Notes under the pieces: generated by a model
The model's database searches: none
The model's input: the letters and a program-made list of their open reading frames with translations, nothing else
Told to the model about the DNA's origin: nothing
Made by a program: the position numbers and the translations under genes
DNA from: Fragilaria crotonensis
Lineage: Eukaryota > Bacillariophyta > Fragilariophyceae > Fragilariales > Fragilariaceae
Reading direction: 5' to 3'
Length of the DNA: 64,000 nt
Assembly: GCA_022925895.1 (NCBI GenBank)
Contig: JAKSYS010000018.1
Coordinates: 182,069 to 246,068, forward strand
In this document: positions 10,525-22,900 of the stretch, piece after piece
Numbering within the stretch: position 1 is the stretch's first letter
Layout: every line of letters begins with the position of its first letter

Positions 10525-10688
10525 CCTTTAGGAGGTAATAATTCGACTCATCCAATCGGGGAGGGACGAAGTCACATCAAGTAGTAGTAAGCATGGGTTG
10601 AATAAATGAAAAATATACCCTACAGTAAAGAATGAATCTCAAGAAGTCTTCAGTGACATTTAAAAGATAATCATAGACTTTAGGGTCT

Positions 10689-12979
10689 CTAAGTTGGTCG
10701 GCTGAATCGGCCACGACCAGTGTTTACAATCGTGGTGGCCCCAGCAGCTGCAGGTTGAGCTGCAGCCTCACCGTCATCTTCTGCAACCGTTACAATTGGG
10801 TACTTTGCGGTCGCCTGCGCCCAGTCCATCTTGCGATGCACAAAGCTGAAAATCAAGTTTGTCACTTCGTCCTTCGGGAGACGAATTTGGACACATGAGT
10901 CGCGTTCTCGAAGCGTCACGGTGCCGTCCTTGAGTGTGTCAAAATCAATCGTGACAGCAAAAGGGACACCGATTTCATCGGAACGCGCATAACGCCGTCC
11001 CAGGGAGGCTGTGGATTTGTCGACACGAGTACTCAAGTCACTGTCCATGAGTTCACCAGCAATTTCGTCGACCACAACATTCATTTCGGCGCTGCTACTA
11101 ATGGGCAAGACGGCACACTTATGAGGAGCGACTTCTGGGCGGAAGCCCATGACGCAACGCTTATCTTCGGTGTCGCGCTGGTAAAAAGAGTGTTCCAGCA
11201 ACGAATACAAGATGCGGCCCATGCCGAATGAGGGTTCGATAACGGATGGGGTGAACTTGATCTCGTGAACGACCTTCTTGGCCTTGGTATACGTGAACAT
11301 CTCCTTGGTAATCTCGTAGTCATCGACCATGGTCTTTCCATCAGTTTCCAACGCAGTCGCGATTGGCTCAAAGTCATTCCAGTCTTCCGCAAGCTCTTCG
11401 AGGATGCCGGCAACAACGCGCTGGTCACCCTTGAAGACTTGACCAAGCAATTTCCGGTCGAACTTCAGCTTGGCGATTTGAATTTCCATCGGCGAATCCA
11501 GTTTTTTCGTGGCCAACATGGGTGTCTTGGTAGCCTTGGAATGGACGGCAAGATCGTAACAAGCACGATCCGCATGACCAACACACTCTACCCAGCCATA
11601 TGAGGACTGGATTTCCAAGTCCCAACAATCGGCAGCATAATGCGCCATTTCAGTTGTCAAGTGCTGACGGAAACGAAGACGAGCAGGATCCATACCGATA
11701 CGCTCCATGAAATACTGCGTACGAGCCATGAAGTACGCCAAAGTTTGATTGTTGATCAGCCCTTCCGCCACTGCCTCACCAGCAGTGCAAGTCTTGGTCT
11801 TTCCAGAACCGAGCTGATCGTCACGACCAAACAACACCAAGGCCTTATCCGCAACGGCCGCGAAATTGGTGTGGTCTTTATCCTTGGGGTCGACAAAATG
11901 CTCGATTTCCGCCATGCAAAATTCGCGGACGCGCAACAAACCAGCGCGAGGGGCGATTTCTAAGCGGGAAGCAGAGAATGGATGAGAGACACATCGTCCG
12001 AGTCAAAGGCGAGTGGAAGAAGAACCAATGATCCCGCGTTTCGAACGTACCATTACGGAAACCCAACCCAATTTGCGCAGCAGCAAAGGGCATCTTTTGG
12101 GCATTGGCATCCAACAAGCGTCTAAAGTTGACGAATAAACCCTGAGCAGTTTCTGGACGCAGGTACCCGACAGCCGTGCCCTCTGGACCAATGGAAGTCT
12201 TGAACATCAAATTGAAGGGGAAAGCAGGCGAGTAATCGGCACCAGATGGAGGCTTGCAGCCATATTTTTTCAATAAGTCGTCCAACTCGGTTGGAGAAAA
12301 CGCATCGGCTTGACGCTGAATTCTCAAATGGTCTTCCTTTTCGGAGGAAGGCAATTCTGGATTCTTCTCCAAGTGATGATCAATAGCGTCTTCGAGCAAT
12401 TTATCAGCACGGAAGCATTCACCAGTTTCAGGGTCCTTCACCATGAGATCCGTGAAACGATCAACATGGCCAGAAGTCTTCAGGACAACTTCAGGGGTCA
12501 AACAGGTGCATTCCATCTCCAGCATACTTTCAGCCAAGACAAAATGTTTTCTCCAGACATCGACCATGGCAGCCTGTCAAATTAGACGTACAACACAATG
12601 AGACAATTCCGCGCTGTGCTCCTCAATGAAGGAATACGTAAATTAAGTACGAGTCACTAACCTTCAAAGCACAAGCAGGAGGACCAAGATCAAAGAGGCC
12701 CTTCACACCGCCATGAATCTCGAACGAGGGAATCACAAACATCTTTCTAAGAACCAGATCATCAAAGGCCTTGCGATCAAACGAATCTTCCTTCGCATGA
12801 GCCTGTTGGAGCTTGGCCGCTTGAATCTTGAGATCCTGCAGCATCTGTACGGCCTCGGCAATCAGCTCCGCTTCGGCGCCATCTTTTTTGAGCTGACGGA
12901 CAGCTGACCCCTGCTTGGTCACCTGGGCGTTCAAGGCGTCAAGTTCATCCTGCCATTTCGCAGCTTCGGTCGTCGACAT
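10689..12979 (-). CDS. Glycyl-tRNA synthetase (eukaryotic type)
   Basis: Charges tRNA-Gly with glycine; class II synthetase of the dimeric eukaryotic type. Three exons: 12662-12979, 12051-12573 and 10689-11959. The introns are 88 and 91 bp (GT-AG). The spliced length of 2,112 nt is exactly in frame and encodes 703 residues, normal for the family. N-terminal residues 1-60 form a WHEP-like helical region. Catalytic-core signatures follow: EIHGGVKGLFDLGPP, YLRPETAQGLFVNF (motif 2), the exon-spanning GLGFRNEIAPRAGLLRVREF, and EPSFGMGRILY near the C-terminal anticodon-binding domain. No plastid or mitochondrial leader is visible on this start, so it is either cytosolic or dual-targeted by another start. 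Confidence 0.97.
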
Positions 12980-13603
12980 GGTTGATTGAATGTGACAAGT
13001 GAGTAAAAGTACAGATTCAGGTGGGGGTGGCAGGTGGCAGTGGAGAGCTCAATAAGACAGTGGTAGTGGTCCGAGCTCCAAGTGTATTCGATTATCAAGA
13101 ATGGATGTACTTGAATTTGCCAACAATTCAGGACTGTGTGGTGTGTTTTCGTGCGGTGTTGGCTGTACGCCCTTGTCGCTACGCCACTAAGCGACAACCG
13201 ATGGAAGACAGACGTTTCCAAATTAGCAAATCGTTAAGAGAGAAATTTAGCTGTACCGGTAGTAGAATACAACCAAGAAACTGTCTATATCTTTGGAGTG
13301 AAACTACCGGTAGAATAACAAAGGTGGCGGTGGTAGACTACCGAGTACTGGAGTACTGGAGTATGACATAGTGGTACCCCGAGGAGATCAGTACTAGTTC
13401 CTGGAATTTGTACTATCCAATACTAGCATCATTCTTCGTAGAGTACTTGCACCGACGTCAAACATCAAATGCCTACTAGCGCAAGATAATAGGGACAGGT
13501 GCTCATGATAGTACTTGTACTATGTTCAAATGATTCGTCATAAAGAGAGGCTCTTCGACTACCAATGGTCTGCTCCTACAATTATATTGATGTGGCACTT
13601 AAT
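12980..13603. other. Intergenic, promoter side of GlyRS
   Basis: No ORF with coding character. AGTACTGG tandem copies occur near 13347-13365. This is the likely promoter of the glycyl-tRNA synthetase gene and the 3' flank of the ankyrin gene. Confidence 0.4.
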
Positions 13604-14765
13604 TTATCTATTAACCCACATATCCCACCGATTCGCCAGATCACATGGGCTGAGGTATCCCATGATGATGACAGCAACTTCGCCAAGAGTAGTCTCGCCC
13701 AGGAAATTGAAGAGGGACTCCGCAAGCATCCGCTGAAACAGGTTGAGCCTTGGGTTGATCACTACGCTCAAATCGAATTTGACCCTATCCGATGCCACCG
13801 GAACAAAAAGCCTGGATGACATCCAACCCTCTAGGTAAGCAACGAGCACTCTTCTGTTTCGTTGGTTTTGTTCCGTAGTGGACCGTTCGGACTTCGGACT
13901 GCACAAACGTCTTGCCATTTCAAGAGGTGTTTCACCTGAGCTATTCTTCGAACAGAGCATGGTAAACGTGGAGGTCGGGTCAAAGTCTTGCAATGCACGC
14001 GACTTCCAGTAGTCATGTTCAAGAAGTGTTTTCGCAATTCGAGCGGTGCTGGCCATATGAAGTGGAAGTGTCCCGTTCTGGTATTGCGCAAGTGGATTAG
14101 CACCACAGCGAAGGAGCATCTTCATCGAGGCAACTCGGTCGTCCTCTGTCTTGTCATACGTGTTGTCCATCTCCCATTCTGCCACACAATGAAGGGCTTC
14201 CAAGCCATCTTGAGCCGAGGCTCCGACATCTGCGCCAGAATCGAGAAGGAATCTCACAACGGACATGGGCCCGACATGCGCTGCCACATGAAGCGGTGTT
14301 TGATACTGGGTCTTTGATCGAGCATTTATGCCGCCGTGATTGGTCACAAGGTACTCGACGACATTCAAGTGACCAGAGCGGCATGCCAGATGCAGCGCCG
14401 ATTGATTCAATGTAGATACTATACTTGGGTCGACATCTCGCCAGCGGATAAAGTATTCCATAGCCTCCACGAAGCCGCATTTGGCAGCGTAGTGAAGCAT
14501 GTGACTGTCGATGCCATTCTTTACCGATAAGGTTGCACCGTTGGCCATCAAGTAACCCACAATATTGATGTGCCTCCCCACGGACGGCTTGTGCAAGTGG
14601 TGTGCCAAACTCTCGTGCCTCTTCGTGACGAAGAGTCCCGTTGACATCAACACCTTTTTCAACTAATTGTCGAACTACTTGTAGGTTTCCACCAAATGCA
14701 GCTGTATGCAGCCGCTGGAGAGCTTGCGAGTCGACGGGACGACGAGTTGCAACTCGGTTGCCCAT
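13604..14765 (-). CDS. Ankyrin-repeat protein (one frameshift)
   Basis: Protein of about 387 residues with about six ankyrin repeats. Examples are LHTAAFGGNLQVVRQLVEKG, LHYAAKCGFVEAMEYF, ALHLACRSGHLNVVEYLV and PLHVAAHVGPMSVVRFLL. It begins MGNRVATRR; Gly-2 could be myristoylated, though residue 6 is Ala rather than Ser/Thr. A second frame takes over in the second repeat. Removing one C from CCCC 14576-14579 joins GTPLAQAVRG to RHINIVGYLM in register. The C-terminal 100 residues (LGEVAVIIMGYLSPCDLANRW) are not ankyrin and resemble a short helical box, unassigned. Partner unknown. Confidence 0.8.
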
Positions 14766-15229
14766 TCTTGATGAGCGATTGTGACCTCGAAGGTAGCGAT
14801 ATGGTGGACTGCATCATGAACGGAACGGCTGTCATGATTTTTCCTGAAGGATGCAACGGAGTTAGGCCGTTCATAGTTACTGGTACAACGGAGTCTTGCT
14901 TGAACGTCGTTGAGATGGACGCAACAGACAAGGAGAAATGAGCGGTTTTCGTGACATCGGTTGCCTACAATGCACCTGTAGCCGGTAGCCGATACTCGGT
15001 ATATCCTACTAGCATTTTCCGTCGTACTTGTACCTGCTACAAGTACAAGTACCGGTGCTCGGTTGTACCTTGTACATTACTGGAGTACTGGAGTGTAAGG
15101 TACTTGCCATCAACTTGAAACACCAAACATTGCACTAAACGCACAGACTTCAGACTTCATTTCATCGCACTCACCAACGGGACCAACTATATCCTTTTTT
15201 GGTGTAATTGCCTTGAGACAAGCACAACC
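14766..15229. other. Divergent intergenic region, GTAC-rich
   Basis: Lies between divergent genes. It holds ACTTGTACCTGCTACAAGTACAAG near 15024-15050 and AGTACTGGAGT near 15083. No ORF of note. A shared promoter region is likely. Confidence 0.35.
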
Positions 15230-15862
15230 ATGGGTCGAGGAATGCTAACATTCAAAGGAGAACCTCCAAAGAAAAAGAAGAAAAAGCAGAAGCATGAAGT
15301 AGCACACCCAGAGGAAGAAGTAGTCACGCCACCGTCGGTTCCAACGTCTTCCGCTCCCGACGTCGCTCGTCGAGAACCGCAACATGCGACACCAACACCT
15401 CCTCAAATAAATACGGGATCTGGAAAGATCACAGCTTCGGGAACAGTCGTCACAGGATTTGGTACAAAGTTCGAAAAGGAACTTGCTGTGGGCGATGCAG
15501 TAATAGTAGTCCTTGACGGCAAACAAGAGATGCGTGTGGTCAGAATTAGGCTGTCCGATACGTCATGCGGAATTTCTTCAGCCTTCTCGGTTTCGCTCAT
15601 GAATCCAACCTCCTATCAAATTATTCGCAAACCCACGAATTCGATAGCAGAGGCGAAAAAGAAACGAGAGCAATCACAAAAGGAGCTGGAAGAGTTGCAG
15701 CAGTCGGCGTTTGGAACATTTCGAGGAACTAAGGAGTTGGTGTACAGAGAACGAACTGAACATGGTAGTTATCGAATTCAAAAGGTTGGCCTCGATTCCG
15801 AAAGGTCGAGAACAGACCTTCTGACCATGAGAGCGAAGAAGACGAGTGATAAATATTGCTAG
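15230..15862 (+). CDS. Small Lys-rich-leader protein, unknown
   Basis: A 210-residue intact frame. It starts MGRGMLTFKGE and runs into a nuclear-localisation-like Lys cluster (PPKKKKKKQKH), reminiscent of the leader of FAM32A-type nuclear proteins. Residues 65-130 form a beta-rich block (SGTVVTGFGTKFEKELAVGD then VVLDGKQEMRVVRI) of the GTxF...GDxI type, found in various short beta-barrel modules. The C-terminal helix is charged. Similarity to any one family is too weak to name it. A nuclear site is inferred from the Lys run. Confidence 0.6.
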   Translation: MGRGMLTFKGEPPKKKKKKQKHEVAHPEEEVVTPPSVPTSSAPDVARREPQHATPTPPQINTGSGKITASGTVVTGFGTKFEKELAVGDAVIVVLDGKQEMRVVRIRLSDTSCGISSAFSVSLMNPTSYQIIRKPTNSIAEAKKKREQSQKELEELQQSAFGTFRGTKELVYRERTEHGSYRIQKVGLDSERSRTDLLTMRAKKTSDKYC

Positions 15863-16308
15863 GTGGTATTGGAGTACTCTACCTGTAGTCTGTTTGGATC
15901 CTGGAGGTACTATTGCATATCAAAAATCACCTACCAATCCCAACTTCCATGATACATGCCATCTGATAAACGTAGATAGTGCTCGGACTGGATATCGGAA
16001 GATGTGTGAACCCACGTGTAGTAACATTGAGAAAGCGATCTCTTCCAAACGCGAAGCCGAACTGGGATGACGGTCCGTTTCTCAATATGCCGTGACAGTA
16101 GAGACAGTTACTGTACGACGAGTTTCTACGGAAGTATCGATAGCGCTAGCATTGTACTACTACGGTAGTACACCTGAAAACTGAAACGCACAGCGCACAG
16201 CGGATGGCACGATAATCAAAAATCGAGGAGAGTGAGAGAATTCCAACCGCATCAACGCAAACTCGTCACAATTTCGCCTTTGATGTCATCCATTTTTGCA
16301 CGACGAAC
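15863..16308. other. Intergenic, no gene seen
   Basis: Short frames only. CTACTACGGTAGTAC-type palindromes occur near 16155-16170. Probable promoter of the Hikeshi gene. Confidence 0.4.
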
Positions 16309-16917
16309 ATGAATATTCCACCCCAAATAACTGCGCAGCAATTCCTTGGCTTTGTCGTTCCTGGAGGACCGGTTCGAACAGACTTTGTGGCCACAGATCC
16401 GACAAAACTGACACTGACTCTTCAAGCCCCTGGAGACTTGCCCATGCCGATATCATCAGTTAGCGACGTGGTTTGTTTTCTGCTACCGAACGCACCACTC
16501 CCACCAACGTATGGTCTCTTGATTTACTGGCAGGTTCTGGCTCCCGATTTTGCCACTGGCTTCGAGCTTCTAGGGTCGTTGACACCAAGTCGACCATCGT
16601 GTATATTTCGAACCAATTGGTCACAGCACGATCAAGTCTCTACTCTGGTGGCCACACCTGCCTGCCAAGTAGTGCTAGGTGTTTCCATGGAACGGCTCGA
16701 TGAGATTCAGAATCTTCCCTCGGAGTCCTACGATTCCCGACTGTTTGTGGCCCAAAAAATCGCGACTGACTTGTTTCGATTCATGCAATCGTTTGATACT
16801 GGCACTGGTGGATCCAACCAATTGGTTGTTCCCAATAATATATTTGATCGATGGTTTCGACGATTTGAAGCAAAATTCAGGCGTGATCCAAATTTCTTTA
16901 TGAAACAACAAGACTAG
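16309..16917 (+). CDS. Hikeshi/OPI10 family nuclear import carrier
   Basis: Hikeshi carries HSP70 into the nucleus under heat stress by binding FG-nucleoporins. The intact 202-residue protein matches the usual length of about 200. Family features are visible: the N-terminal FGFVVPG-like motif (here LGFVVPGGPVRTDF), the beta-rich core with FLLPNAPLPPTYGLLIYWQV and FELLGSLTPSRPSCIF, and the C-terminal helical region ending RWFRRFEAKFRRDPNFFM. No intron or targeting signal. Confidence 0.93.
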   Translation: MNIPPQITAQQFLGFVVPGGPVRTDFVATDPTKLTLTLQAPGDLPMPISSVSDVVCFLLPNAPLPPTYGLLIYWQVLAPDFATGFELLGSLTPSRPSCIFRTNWSQHDQVSTLVATPACQVVLGVSMERLDEIQNLPSESYDSRLFVAQKIATDLFRFMQSFDTGTGGSNQLVVPNNIFDRWFRRFEAKFRRDPNFFMKQQD

Positions 16918-17290
16918 GACCTGATGGTTGTTGTTTGTAAAACTTCGTTCTAATTTTTGCCAAGGAACGGGCATCAGCAGAATCGTTGTAAGACCGATGC
17001 TCAACAAAGCATCTCGCCAATCATTTGCTTCATGTGGCCTTCTTGACAACGCCAACAATCTACAGCCACTCCAAGTCTCAGTACTAAAACAGTGCATTAC
17101 ACGTTGCATTGTTTTTAGTGCTATTTTATCCGATATCTGCTCAGCCCATGATATTCATGTCGTCGAGAATACCATTACTTTGGCGGACTACGAAGGCGTA
17201 GTGATTCAAAGAACAAAAAGAGTTGCCCGAAGTTCAAAGCGGACGATATCGTAAGTGTACATCGCCAACTTATTAACAAATCTTCTTCTA
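16918..17290. other. Intergenic between convergent genes
   Basis: 3' flanks of the Hikeshi and cyclin genes. No supported ORF. Confidence 0.4.
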
Positions 17291-18219
17291 TTATGAAACT
17301 ATGTCTTGAAGATAATCGTAGACCCCGATGAAGTCGGCATCCTTGACATCCACAACGTTCTGAATAGCACCACAAAACACATCTAACTCTTCCTGAGATA
17401 CATTGAACTTCTCAGCAGTCACAAGAATGGCTGCCAAAGCCAGTTGCGAGTCCTTCCGAGGTACAAAATATGCGTCAGCGACTGAGAGCTCCAACAACTC
17501 TTCACAACTCAAAATCCATTCGTTTGACATTTCCACAGGATAAAGCTTCTGGAATTCCATCATGAAGCAGTTGGCAGTGGGAGGCGATAGTCTCCACTCA
17601 AGGGCTTCTAGGATATCTAATTCTGCGTCTTCAAAGTCCTCCATAGCAAAGTAACCTCGTGACATGTCGATCAATGCGGCAAAACTTAACTTCTCGCCAG
17701 ATTCGTGTAGCTTGACTGCCAAGTACAGAGACGTCATCGACAAGAGCTGAAAATCTTGTCGACTCATGGAAATCTCACGCAGGCACTCCTTCGCTAGATA
17801 ACGGTCCAGCAAATCAAAACAGATGGCAACGGTGGTACGGGAAAACCAAATGTGTCCACTACAGTATAGGCCCAGCTGCACATTTGTGACCTCCAACTTG
17901 GTATCAGATGCATCTCAGGTGGCTCCTTGGGTAGGTCAACGGGTTTCGATGACTTGGTCGAGTCGGTTCTAGATCGCACGTCGTTCGGTGATACCATTTC
18001 TTGTTTGGCAGGGACTGAATCGGCGAACGAGAGATCAGTCACGAGTTTGGCACATTCTTCGATAACGTGAAGAGGAGTGGGTATCGAATGTTTCACGCCG
18101 ACATTGTTTGTCAGATAATCAGGAGCGAAGTAGTCAGGACAAGAGTAAAGGTACTTCTCCTGATGTAGCATCACCGTCAGTCTATCAAAAGTATCGTCGA
18201 GTTCTTGTTGGTCAGTCAT
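17291..18219 (-). CDS. Diatom-type cyclin (one frameshift)
   Basis: Regulatory subunit of a cyclin-dependent kinase, about 309 residues. The cyclin box starts after PSWRSQMCSWAYTVVDTFGF and continues TVAICFDLLDRYLAK, LLSMTSLYLAVKLHES and LDILEALEWRLSPPTANCFM. The second fold has SQLALAAILVTAEKF. This pattern is typical of the expanded diatom-specific cyclins, reported to respond to light and nutrients. The N-terminal part carries acidic and Ser-rich linkers. The box is split between two frames. A missing base in AAAA 17842-17845 (TTTT on the coding strand) joins DTFGF to SRTTVA. Confidence 0.85.
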
Positions 18220-18900
18220 TTGCTTTTATGAGGTATGAGAGGTACTTGACGCTTCTGATCAGAAATTATAGGGAGACCGTGATGAAGATGCTGCAAGTGC
18301 AAATCTAGTGATCTAAAGAAACGACTGCCTGTGCAAGGGGAGTCTTGAATTGTTGTGAAAAGCTTCGGTCATGCATGAATGTTCCGATGAAATTTCAGTC
18401 CAACATGCGAATATTCAGACGAAAACGGTTGAGGGCGAGCGTTCATATGTTATGACATCAGCCGAATTAGATACATTTCAATATAAATATGAATAGCATG
18501 GAGAAAGGAGTACTCAACCTTACCGGTACTAGTAGCTAGTAGTACTCAGTAGCTCAGTAAAACACTCTCTACCGCTCTCCGTTCCGCACAAACAACACAC
18601 GAAGTCCTCTCCGAGTACAAGTGCTTTGTATGAGATGCTTGTATCGCTTCTCGACTCCACAGAATTATGGAAACATCTGATCCGCGAAGTGTCACCATGT
18701 GACGCGCCACGTTCCGTATCCGGGATTCGAATTCCGATCCTTGATGTAGAGATGTGTGTCATACAGTACGTCATGAGCCTGAGCACACCAGTACCCTGCT
18801 GGAGTACTAGCTTGCTTCAGTATGTATGATGAATCTGAATTCTACTTTGGTGCCTTCGAAGGTGCAGTATTCTCTGTATTCTTACGTCACCACGTCGACA
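18220..18900. other. Intergenic, no gene seen
   Basis: Upstream of the cyclin gene. GTACTAGTAGCTAGTAGTACT-type palindromic sequence lies near 18525-18550. No convincing ORF. Confidence 0.4.
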
Positions 18901-19079
18901 TCAAATTTCAGACACGAACGGAACCTGAATAGCACATGGATGTGTCTGCCTTTTGATTGGCTGCAAATCCAACACAGAAACTTTTTGACGACTCGTGGAT
19001 GTCCCACATAAAACAGTCATAAAGATAAGGCACGTGGCAGTAACGTATACTGTACCGTAGTAATCTACGGTAGTATTAG

Positions 19080-19260
19080 GTCGGAGGTCGGAGTGCTCAG
19101 TACTGGAATACAAGTACAAGTACCAGGTACTTGTGCTCCGTAGTACAACACTCCGGGTACTCGTACTGTAGAGCCTATGACATATTGTATGGCAGACCAA
19201 GGAAAGGTACCAGGTACTGTAGTACCAGATACAGTACTGGTACAAGTACTTGCAACTGGT
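19080..19260. repeat. GTAC-rich palindromic tract
   Basis: Dense run of GTAC, AGTACT and GGTACC motifs (for example CAAGTACAAGTACCAGGTACTTG near 19110). It leads directly into the TAACTGG minisatellite. Confidence 0.6.
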
Positions 19261-19378
19261 AACTGGTAACTGGTAACTGGTAACTGGTAACTGGTAACTG
19301 GTAACTGCAACTGGTAACTGGTAACTGGTAACTGGTAACTGGTAACTGGTAACTGGTAACTGGTAACTGGTAACTGGC
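19253..19378. repeat. (TAACTGG)n heptamer minisatellite
   Basis: About 18 copies of TAACTGG in tandem, interrupted once by a shortened unit (CTGCAACTGG) near 19303-19312. Because 7 is not a multiple of 3, each minus-strand frame reads the same seven-residue period (SYQLPVT) without stops. The array is therefore open in all three minus frames, and ORFs crossing it are not evidence of coding. Confidence 0.95.
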
Positions 19379-19988
19379 AATAGAACATGCTTGTCGAAGA
19401 TTTCGTGTGGGCAACTGCTGGTCATCACTTCGAAGTCGCCTGTCATGGTTATCCATCCCACGATCGTAACAGAGTCACGTGTTTTGACCTTTGGGTCAGC
19501 TAGAGGCAAGAGTATGCAAGAGGCTTGAACGACCATGTGCTGTTTTTGTGACGCCGAGTATTGCCTGGCCTCGAACAAGTACTCGACATTGTTCACTCCT
19601 CGAAGAATGTCGTCGCGGTCGGTCGGCTCGTCCTGACGGCAGATTGGTGGTGTCCAGCCGATAGCGTTCAAGTTGAACTTTGGGAACAAGCAAGTTGGCT
19701 GGGCTGCCTTTGATACCACCAAAAGTGGTGTTTGTCGTACGTCGCCAAGCACTGTCGACACCGAAAACAAAGTGTGACGAGGGCCAGAAACGAGCAATTC
19801 TGAGTGCAAGTCATGTACCATTGCACAGTACTTCGAAAATTTCGATGTGGTACATTTTCTCGTGTCAACAGTACAAACTTGCGCCTGCCTCCTTCAAATT
19901 TATGATGCGCCCCACAAAACCACGTAGATCGCATATCTTTCGTCGTGGGAAAGTCGATTGCCAGTTGAGCAAAGCAAACCGGTTCCAT
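19379..19988 (-). CDS. Unknown protein, possibly frameshifted
   Basis: Minus-strand frame from ATG 19821 with coding-like composition before the minisatellite (HTLFSVSTVLGDVRQTPLLV, FNLNAIGWTPPICRQDEP, DSVTIVGWITMTGDFEV). An upstream frame beginning MEPVCFAQLAIDF at 19988 may be its N-terminus if one base is missing near 19825. No family recognised. The 3' end is unclear, because the frame runs into the heptamer repeat; a stop or splice before 19379 is likely. The ATG at 19988 overlaps the ATG proposed for the ZNFX1-type gene on the other strand, in the palindrome CCATGG, so at least one of the two starts is wrong. Confidence 0.35.
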
Positions 19989-22900
19989 GGGAAGGAAAAG
20001 TGGATACAGAGGAGGTGGTAGGAATGCCGGCGCGGGGAGGAACTCGAGCACAGGAAGGATGGATGAGCAGTGCAACAGGCAGATGGGATTTTTATGCCTT
20101 GCTTAAAAGCAAGGATGCAGAAGTTCGCAGCTTCAATGATGCGAAGCGATTCATTGATGCAATCGATTCCTTCGCTGGGAAAGCAGAAATGCTTGGCAAG
20201 CTAGATGATACACGTTACTATGGTAACTAGGATTCATGATGTTCTCTCTTTCATTGAAGACAACGATGGTGTTGAGGCTCTGTTGATTCCACTTTTGCAA
20301 AGTGTCCTGAACAATGAAACGTCTCGACCGTTGACCGCACGTCTCGGAACCGCGTCCTGATGAGCATTTATATCACACCAGAGTTGCTTCCTGCTCTTGT
20401 GGCGTTTGACGCTGCGGCATCCTTGGCAAAGTCCTCCGCCGATGTCCTTTGTTGTTTTCTCCTCGAAATCAGCGTGACGTTCGTGGAGCCAAGGGGATCA
20501 GACAGCGTCAAGGCTCTGGCGCTGGCGCTTCGAAAACGAGGCGGCGTTGGCACCGTCGACCGACTGTGCTTTGTTCTTTACGTCGATGAAGGACCCAAAG
20601 AAGTGGCATATGCTGCGGCGCAGTTTCGCGCGGATCCGGTGGCATGGGGGAAAGACTTCAACCCCCCGGGAGGTCGGCACGACAACGACTTCCTCAACTA
20701 CCGAGATATTCGTCTCGTCCCTACGTTGGATGAGATCCAAAGTGAGATCCCATCATACTTACCAATGGCAAGTGAAGCGAACAAGGTCATCGATGATCCC
20801 GATCTGAGACTTTTGGATTCCAACTTTCGTCTGCTGCGCGAGGACGCCCTCCAAACAATGAAACTCAACATCTCTGGTCAGGTTCGTGCGTGGAAACATG
20901 CACGAATCGTTGATCTCCACAGCAAGGGAAACGCCTTCAATGCCAAGGCGATCTGCCCTCTAGCGTTCAAGATCCGATTCTCGGCAGAAACGAACAAGAA
21001 CATAGATTGGGGAAAATCTAGTGCCCTCTCCCATGGATCTGTCGTTGCGCTTTGTCACGATGGTCGTCCAGTGCGCCTGGGGACTATCTCTATGCGCGAT
21101 GAAAGGACGAAGGGCGCTTGGCTTAATGCACCTGGCGGGCCGATCATAGGTAATTTTTGAATCAGATGCTGACTTTGTCGCCTCTTTCCTCGAAATGGAC
21201 ATGAATGCCGTTCGCAACGATGAGCTCTGCGTCTTTTTGAAGCGTCGGCGGATGAAGGATGGAAAACAGGCTCGAATTAGCCGTGAAATTGATCGGCTTT
21301 TGAGCGAAATGAGAACCTACGATTTGATCGAGATTTCACGGTCATTCTGTACTTCTCAGCCAGTTCTTCGTTCTCTACAGTTGATGGATAGTGTTCCTCT
21401 CTCTGATGAACTGGTCCACTATCAAAGCTTGCCATTGAACTATATTCCTGAGGATTTCAACTTAGCAAATGACGACCACCTCAAAGGTTACCCTGCAATT
21501 TGAAAACGTGGGACTCTGAGACGATCGCGAAGTCGACCTCCCTGGACATCTCCCAGGCCGACGCGTTGCATCACGCGTTTTCGTCGCGAATAGCGCTTAT
21601 TCAAGGACCACCTGGCACAGGAAAGACTTTTATTGGAGGCGATCGCAAGGATCATTCGTGAGAACACGAACGAGTCCATTCTCTGTGTTTGCTACACAAA
21701 TCACGCTCTTGATCAGTTCCTGGAGCACATGCTTGATGCTGGCGAAAGAGAGAATAGTGCGGATTGGCGGGCGTTCGCGGTCGCCTCAAGTTGCTCCGTA
21801 CCAGCTGCGAGTGCTATCTCGTCAGCAGCCGCAGGGTCGATTGCACATGAGTGCTTTGCGTCAAGTCGATGCCCAGCTCTATAAGATGCAGGAGGAAATA
21901 GAACAACAAATTCTGTTACTGAAGGAACCTGTCACTTGGGAATTTCCACTTGGTGGTATCAAGAGCCTACTTGATGTCGAATACCCCGATTTCAGTCAGT
22001 ACCTCCGCATTCCTGACCTGATGGATGGATTCGATCTCATTGGACGAGGGAACCGAAAGGTATCTAAGGATTTCCTTTTCGAGACGTGGAAAAGAGGAGA
22101 TAGTGTACCTGAATGGCTTGATCCGTGCATGCAGGTCAACTCTTCCGGTTTCCTTACTTTTTGGACCTTGGATCACGTTGATAGACTAAGTCTCGTGGAG
22201 GTTTGGAGAGCGCAAATCTTGCAACCTGCAGTCAACGAGCTGATTGCCGTCACCGATCGTTTCAATGACTTAATGGCCGAAAAGCAAATGATCAGGAGGG
22301 CTATCGACGGCGACATTCTGACTCAAGCACGTGTTATTGGTGTAACCACAACTGGAGCCGCCCAGTACCGTGAAATGTTGAGCGAAAAGGCCGCCGGGGT
22401 TGTAGTCGTTGAGGAAGCTGGGGAAGTCCTAGAAGCACATGTCCTTTCGTCACTCAGTGTGGGAACAAAACATCTGATCTTGATTGGCGATCACAAGCAA
22501 CTTCGTCCCAAGACGGAGACGTATAATTTGACTACAAGTGCGAACAAAGGCTACAATCTAGATCGATCACTCTTTGAGAGGCTTGTAGTGTCTCAGTTGC
22601 CCGCAACGAGCTTAACGATTCAACGCCGAATGCGCCCAGAAATTTCAGATTTCGTTAGGTCGCAGACATACCCAGACCTCGTGGACCACGATGCAGTTTT
22701 TCGCCGTCCAAACGTCAGAGGAGTTAAGTTGAACGTTGCCTTCGTTGATCACGACGTGCCGGAGGATGGGCACAGTCAAGTCGACAACGCTTCAAAAACG
22801 AAGGCAAACCGGTATGAAGCTGAGTTTTGCATCGAAATCGTCAGATACCTACTCTTGCAAGGTTACAGACCAAGTGACATCGTGGTGTTGACTCCTTATG

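Noticed and set aside
18901-19456. Heptapeptide (SYQLPVT) repeat protein
   Set aside because: All three minus frames are open across a 7-bp repeat, so the ORFs follow from the DNA repeat and not from coding selection.
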